DNA from: Nitrososphaera sp.
Lineage (GTDB): Archaea > Thermoproteota > Nitrososphaeria > Nitrososphaerales > Nitrososphaeraceae
Length of the DNA: 64,000 nucleotides
Direction of reading: 5' to 3'
Assembly: GCF_013388945.1 (NCBI RefSeq)
Contig: NZ_JACAEH010000004.1
Location: 363,754 to 427,753, forward strand
In this document: piece after piece, positions 61,798-64,000 of the stretch
How positions within the stretch are numbered: the stretch's first letter is position 1
How the letters are laid out: the number at the start of each line of letters is the position of its first letter
Notes under the pieces: generated by a model
Told to the model about the DNA's origin: nothing
What the model saw: the letters and a program-made list of their open reading frames with translations, nothing else
Database searches by the model: none
Translations under genes and position numbers: made by a program

Positions 61798-62229
61798 GTG
61801 AGCAAGACCCAGTCTGCCGAGTACGACGCGCTGCTGAAGCGACTGCAGGACAAGATGGGGACCGGCGCCAAAAAGGCCACATCAAGGCTTGAAGTCCCGG
61901 TACCGCAGATAATCTGGGTGGGCCAGAAGACTATATTCCGCAACTTTATGGACTTTCCAAAGGCCCTCAGGCGCGACCCCGAGAAATTGCTGCTGTACCT
62001 CAACAAAGAATTAGCGTCTGCCGGCTACATCCAGGGCGAGCGCGTCATCTTTTTGGGCCGCAAGACCCCGTCGTCGTTTGGCGCGCTCATAGACAGGTAC
62101 GTCAAGGACTATGTCCAGTGCCCTGTGTGCGGAAGCCCCGACACCCGCACGGAGAAGAGCAAAAAGCTAGGCTTTTTGATCTGCGAGGCGTGCGGAGCCA
62201 AGTCGTCGATAAAGGGCAACTACGCCTGA
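61798..62229 (+). CDS. Translation initiation factor aIF2, beta subunit
   Basis: This 143-aa subunit of the archaeal IF2 heterotrimer helps bring initiator tRNA to the ribosome. Motifs: IIWVGQKTIFRNFMDFPKAL (gamma-contact segment and core), the central alpha/beta domain with NKELASAGYIQGERVIF, and the zinc ribbon CPVCGSPDTRTEKSKK followed by CEAC. The start is GTG 61798. It follows the zinc-finger gene by 22 nt and overlaps the convergent gene at 62220. Confidence 0.93.
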   Translation: MSKTQSAEYDALLKRLQDKMGTGAKKATSRLEVPVPQIIWVGQKTIFRNFMDFPKALRRDPEKLLLYLNKELASAGYIQGERVIFLGRKTPSSFGALIDRYVKDYVQCPVCGSPDTRTEKSKKLGFLICEACGAKSSIKGNYA

Positions 62230-62435
62230 CCAGACAGAAAGTCGTGCGCGTGCAGGTTCTTTATCCAAGCGCTGACGACTGAAACGTCGTTTTCATAGTG
62301 CCTGCCGACAAGCGCGTTCATTTCGTTAAACTCGGCCACCTTTTTCCTGACGGCGTGGTTCCTTCCGGCGACGTGCACTGATATTTCAGTTGAATCGACA
62401 AGCTCGTCGCACATGTTGCAGCGCAGTTTCTCCAT
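62220..62435 (-). CDS. Small C2H2 (matrin/U1-like) zinc-finger protein, 71 aa
   Basis: The N-terminus LRCNMCDELVDSTEISVHVA, followed by GRNHAV, has two Cys and two His with the spacing of U1-type fingers, which often bind RNA. The rest is helical. Its 3' end overlaps aIF2-beta by 10 nt. Function is unknown; RNA binding is a guess from the motif. Confidence 0.65.
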   Translation of the reverse strand: MEKLRCNMCDELVDSTEISVHVAGRNHAVRKKVAEFNEMNALVGRHYENDVSVVSAWIKNLHAHDFLSGQA

Positions 62436-62499
62436 GCCTGCATGAGTCCTGCGCCCGGATTTCTACCATGACACCAAGCGCGCTTGCCACATTCGTCAG

Positions 62500-62997
62500 C
62501 TATTTTTGATCATCGTGCGTGCGCAGAACGTCGAGCACGTGCGCAAGCTCGGGGTCGCTTGTCAGCCTGTCAATAAAGCCGCGAACAATCTGCCTGGTCG
62601 TGCGCTCTGCCGCGCCTTCTCCCCTGTGCTGCCTGTTTACAACTTGTTCATACACAAACGGGCTGATGTAAATCGAGCACACGTCTGCAATCCATCCAAA
62701 CAGAGTTGCAGTCGTCTTGTCGTCGAGCATCTGCTGGCGCTTTTCTTCAAACATCTTGCCGATTATCCTGACGTTGTAGAGGTACATCTTTTTGCCGGTC
62801 TTGCTGTCGTGGCCGGTGAAAAGCACGTTGTCGCGCTCGTCATAGATGAGCCCGAACGAGGCGTTGCCGGGCATTTTCACGTGCCGCGACTTTTGCGCGT
62901 GGTCAAACAGCCCGTCCATGAGCGCCTTGAGGAGGGCGTAGAACCGCTCGGCTGCTTTCTGGCGCTCTTCCTTGTCCTCCTTCTTTAAAATGCCCAC
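62500..62997 (-). CDS. Conserved hypothetical protein, 165 aa
   Basis: It is highly charged at the start (MGILKKEDKEERQKAAERFY), with a middle containing FGLIYDERDNVLFTGHD and MYLYNVRIIGKMFEEKR. It ends with IVRGFIDRLTSDPELAHVLD. No known family or membrane segment. It could be a regulator of unknown kind. Confidence 0.55.
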   Translation of the reverse strand: MGILKKEDKEERQKAAERFYALLKALMDGLFDHAQKSRHVKMPGNASFGLIYDERDNVLFTGHDSKTGKKMYLYNVRIIGKMFEEKRQQMLDDKTTATLFGWIADVCSIYISPFVYEQVVNRQHRGEGAAERTTRQIVRGFIDRLTSDPELAHVLDVLRTHDDQK

Positions 62998-63212
62998 TTC
63001 CTCAATGCACGCCGCCGGCGAATTAAAATGTTGGTTACAAACGCGGTTGTTGAGGCGGAAAAAAACCTTGCAAAATATATGAGATGTACCTTCTCAATCG
63101 ATAAAAATTCCAAAAAATCGCCTCGATCAACGCGCCCATGTCAACCTTGTTCACTACCAAATTGGATAATGTTGACTATTGGTTCTAAGTACGAACCAGG
63201 CTGTATCTCATC

Positions 63213-63431
63213 ATGACAGCCATAATGTCGCTTCACACCGAAGCAACCAACAACAGCAACTTTACGACCGGCCAGAGCTGGGGCGCACTGAGGAAGGCAT
63301 GGAAGGGATACCGCATCGCAAAGGTTCAGGGCGATGCTGCAAGGATGAGGGAATACGCAGGCAAGATCCGCAAGATCCAGGGCGAGCTCGGCGTAAGTGT
63401 TGCCTCCTTTCCGCACCTAGGCATAAACTAG
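63213..63431 (+). CDS. Small conserved protein, 72 aa
   Basis: The peptide is MTAIMSLHTEATNNSNFTTG, then a basic helical region WGALRKAWKGYRIAKVQGD with AARMREYAGKIRKIQGEL. The helical, basic half suggests nucleic-acid or protein binding. The start can be ATG 63213 or 63225. It is convergent with the thioredoxin gene. No family is recognised. Confidence 0.55.
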   Translation: MTAIMSLHTEATNNSNFTTGQSWGALRKAWKGYRIAKVQGDAARMREYAGKIRKIQGELGVSVASFPHLGIN

Positions 63432-63457
63432 GCGCGGAAAACTTCTCTTTTTTCTTA

Positions 63458-63886
63458 TTATCCGTAAATCGAACCGCTTGAGAGATGCTGCTTTAGTTTC
63501 GCCTCAATCGCTCCCTTTGGCAATGCGCCGATTATGACGTCGACTGCCTTGCCGTTCTTGAATATCATCATTGTGGGTATGCTCTGGATTCCAAACGAGC
63601 CTGCAACGCGTGGGTTCTCGTCGACGTTGAGCTTGCCAAACACCACCTTGCCAGAATATTCTTTTGCAAGCTGGTCTATCGAGGGCGCCACCATCCTGCA
63701 CGGCCCGCACCACGCGGCCCAGAAATCCACGAGAAGGACTGGGTATCTTGCAACCTCTGTCGAGAAGTTGGAGTCTGTGAGGTGCACCGGTGCTGTTATC
63801 GAAGAGAGCGCTGCCCTTGCCTCGGCTGCCTTTTGCAGCTCGGCCATCTTTTTCTGCTTTATCGCCTCAAGCTCGTCGTCGGACAC
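63458..63886 (-). CDS. Thioredoxin with N-terminal helical extension
   Basis: The thioredoxin fold occupies about the last 105 residues, with the active site WCGPC in VDFWAAWCGPCRMVAPSIDQ and the cis-Pro loop SIPTMMIFKNGKAV. An N-terminal helix (about residues 1-30, ELEAIKQKKMAELQKAAEA) is an extra. It reduces protein disulphides. The GTG 63886 is chosen because an AAGAATAATAGC stretch near 63908-63919 on this strand lies about 27 nt upstream. The frame's ATG 63991 overlaps the next gene's promoter. Confidence 0.9.
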   Translation of the reverse strand: MSDDELEAIKQKKMAELQKAAEARAALSSITAPVHLTDSNFSTEVARYPVLLVDFWAAWCGPCRMVAPSIDQLAKEYSGKVVFGKLNVDENPRVAGSFGIQSIPTMMIFKNGKAVDVIIGALPKGAIEAKLKQHLSSGSIYG

Positions 63887-63968
63887 GGCGTGAGGTTGGC
63901 AAAAAGCGCTATTATTCTTTTGGGGATAGGTAATTATCCGGCCGACAAGCATTCCTTTCGATCCCGAC

Positions 63969-64000
63969 ATGGCTGATGAAGAGAAGGACATCGAGGTCGA
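63969..64000 (+). CDS. N-terminal start of an unidentified protein (runs off the right edge)
   Basis: ATG 63969 begins MADEEKDIEV and continues beyond the window. It is divergent from the thioredoxin gene, and a GTAATTATCC stretch (63930-63939) could be its TATA box about 34 nt upstream. Ten residues are too few to name it. Confidence 0.4.
   Translation, partial: MADEEKDIEV

Noticed and set aside
1-64000. CRISPR array or cas genes
   Set aside because: No regularly spaced direct repeats and no Cas motifs were seen in the window.

Overview
The window looks like a chromosomal stretch of an ammonia-oxidising archaeon of the Nitrososphaerota (Thaumarchaeota), most likely a Nitrososphaera-type soil lineage. 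Archaeal markers are PCNA, Csl4 exosome subunit, CDC48, aIF2-beta, HMG-CoA reductase, an intron-bearing tRNA-Ser and a seven-iron zinc ferredoxin. Many genes also have a TATA box about 26-28 nt before an ATG, GTG or TTG, which suggests leaderless mRNAs. The Amt transporter and a NirK-like cupredoxin fit an ammonia-oxidising lifestyle. The core sequence is GC-rich. Several blocks are visibly AT-richer and carry accessory genes.

Positions 1-16300 form an AT-rich accessory or defence island. Two divergent ribbon-helix-helix (RHH) regulators share an operator-like region with repeated ACGGT cores. The second regulator is read through into a tyrosine recombinase. Next come PCNA, a translationally coupled pair (PLD-nuclease/SNF2 helicase plus a 1387-aa Eco57I-like adenine methylase), an RNase J-like MBL/beta-CASP protein, a truncated nuclease remnant, and a two-gene TIR-APAZ/short-Argonaute operon that fits a SPARTA NAD-depleting immune system. 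The island ends with an inverted repeat and a candidate structured RNA closed by a perfect 11-bp stem.

Positions 16300-31600 are mostly housekeeping: F420/PPOX protein, flippase-like membrane protein, a small nuclease/zinc-protein group, guaA, a pterin kinase (mptE-like), valS, a zinc-type dehydrogenase, dihydropteroate synthase-like protein, guaB, pheA and csl4. Positions 31700-38300 hold CDC48, lysA, a cupredoxin resembling NirK but lacking type-2 copper ligands, acylphosphatase and small exported proteins. Positions 38292-45255 are a tightly packed histidine operon, hisG-D-C-(HAD phosphatase)-B-H-A-F, with start/stop overlaps at most junctions; hisE and hisI are not in the window.

Positions 45400-56500 carry class II HMG-CoA reductase, a PQQ-type sugar dehydrogenase, a CBS-HPF fusion, tRNA-Ser(UGA) with two apparent introns, an AT-rich island gene with a HEPN-like motif, and a group with ferredoxin, ArsA-like ATPase and Amt. 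Positions 56700-61800 are a cell-surface polysaccharide cluster: aminotransferase, short UDP-sugar dehydrogenase, two paralogous GT2 synthases and a deacetylase-like protein that has lost its catalytic motifs. The window closes with aIF2-beta, small zinc-finger proteins and thioredoxin.

The most interesting items are the archaeal SPARTA operon, a repeated intergenic element with compensatory changes and two mutually exclusive hairpins (before guaB and before hisG), the doubly interrupted tRNA-Ser, and the candidate RNA at 16042-16143.
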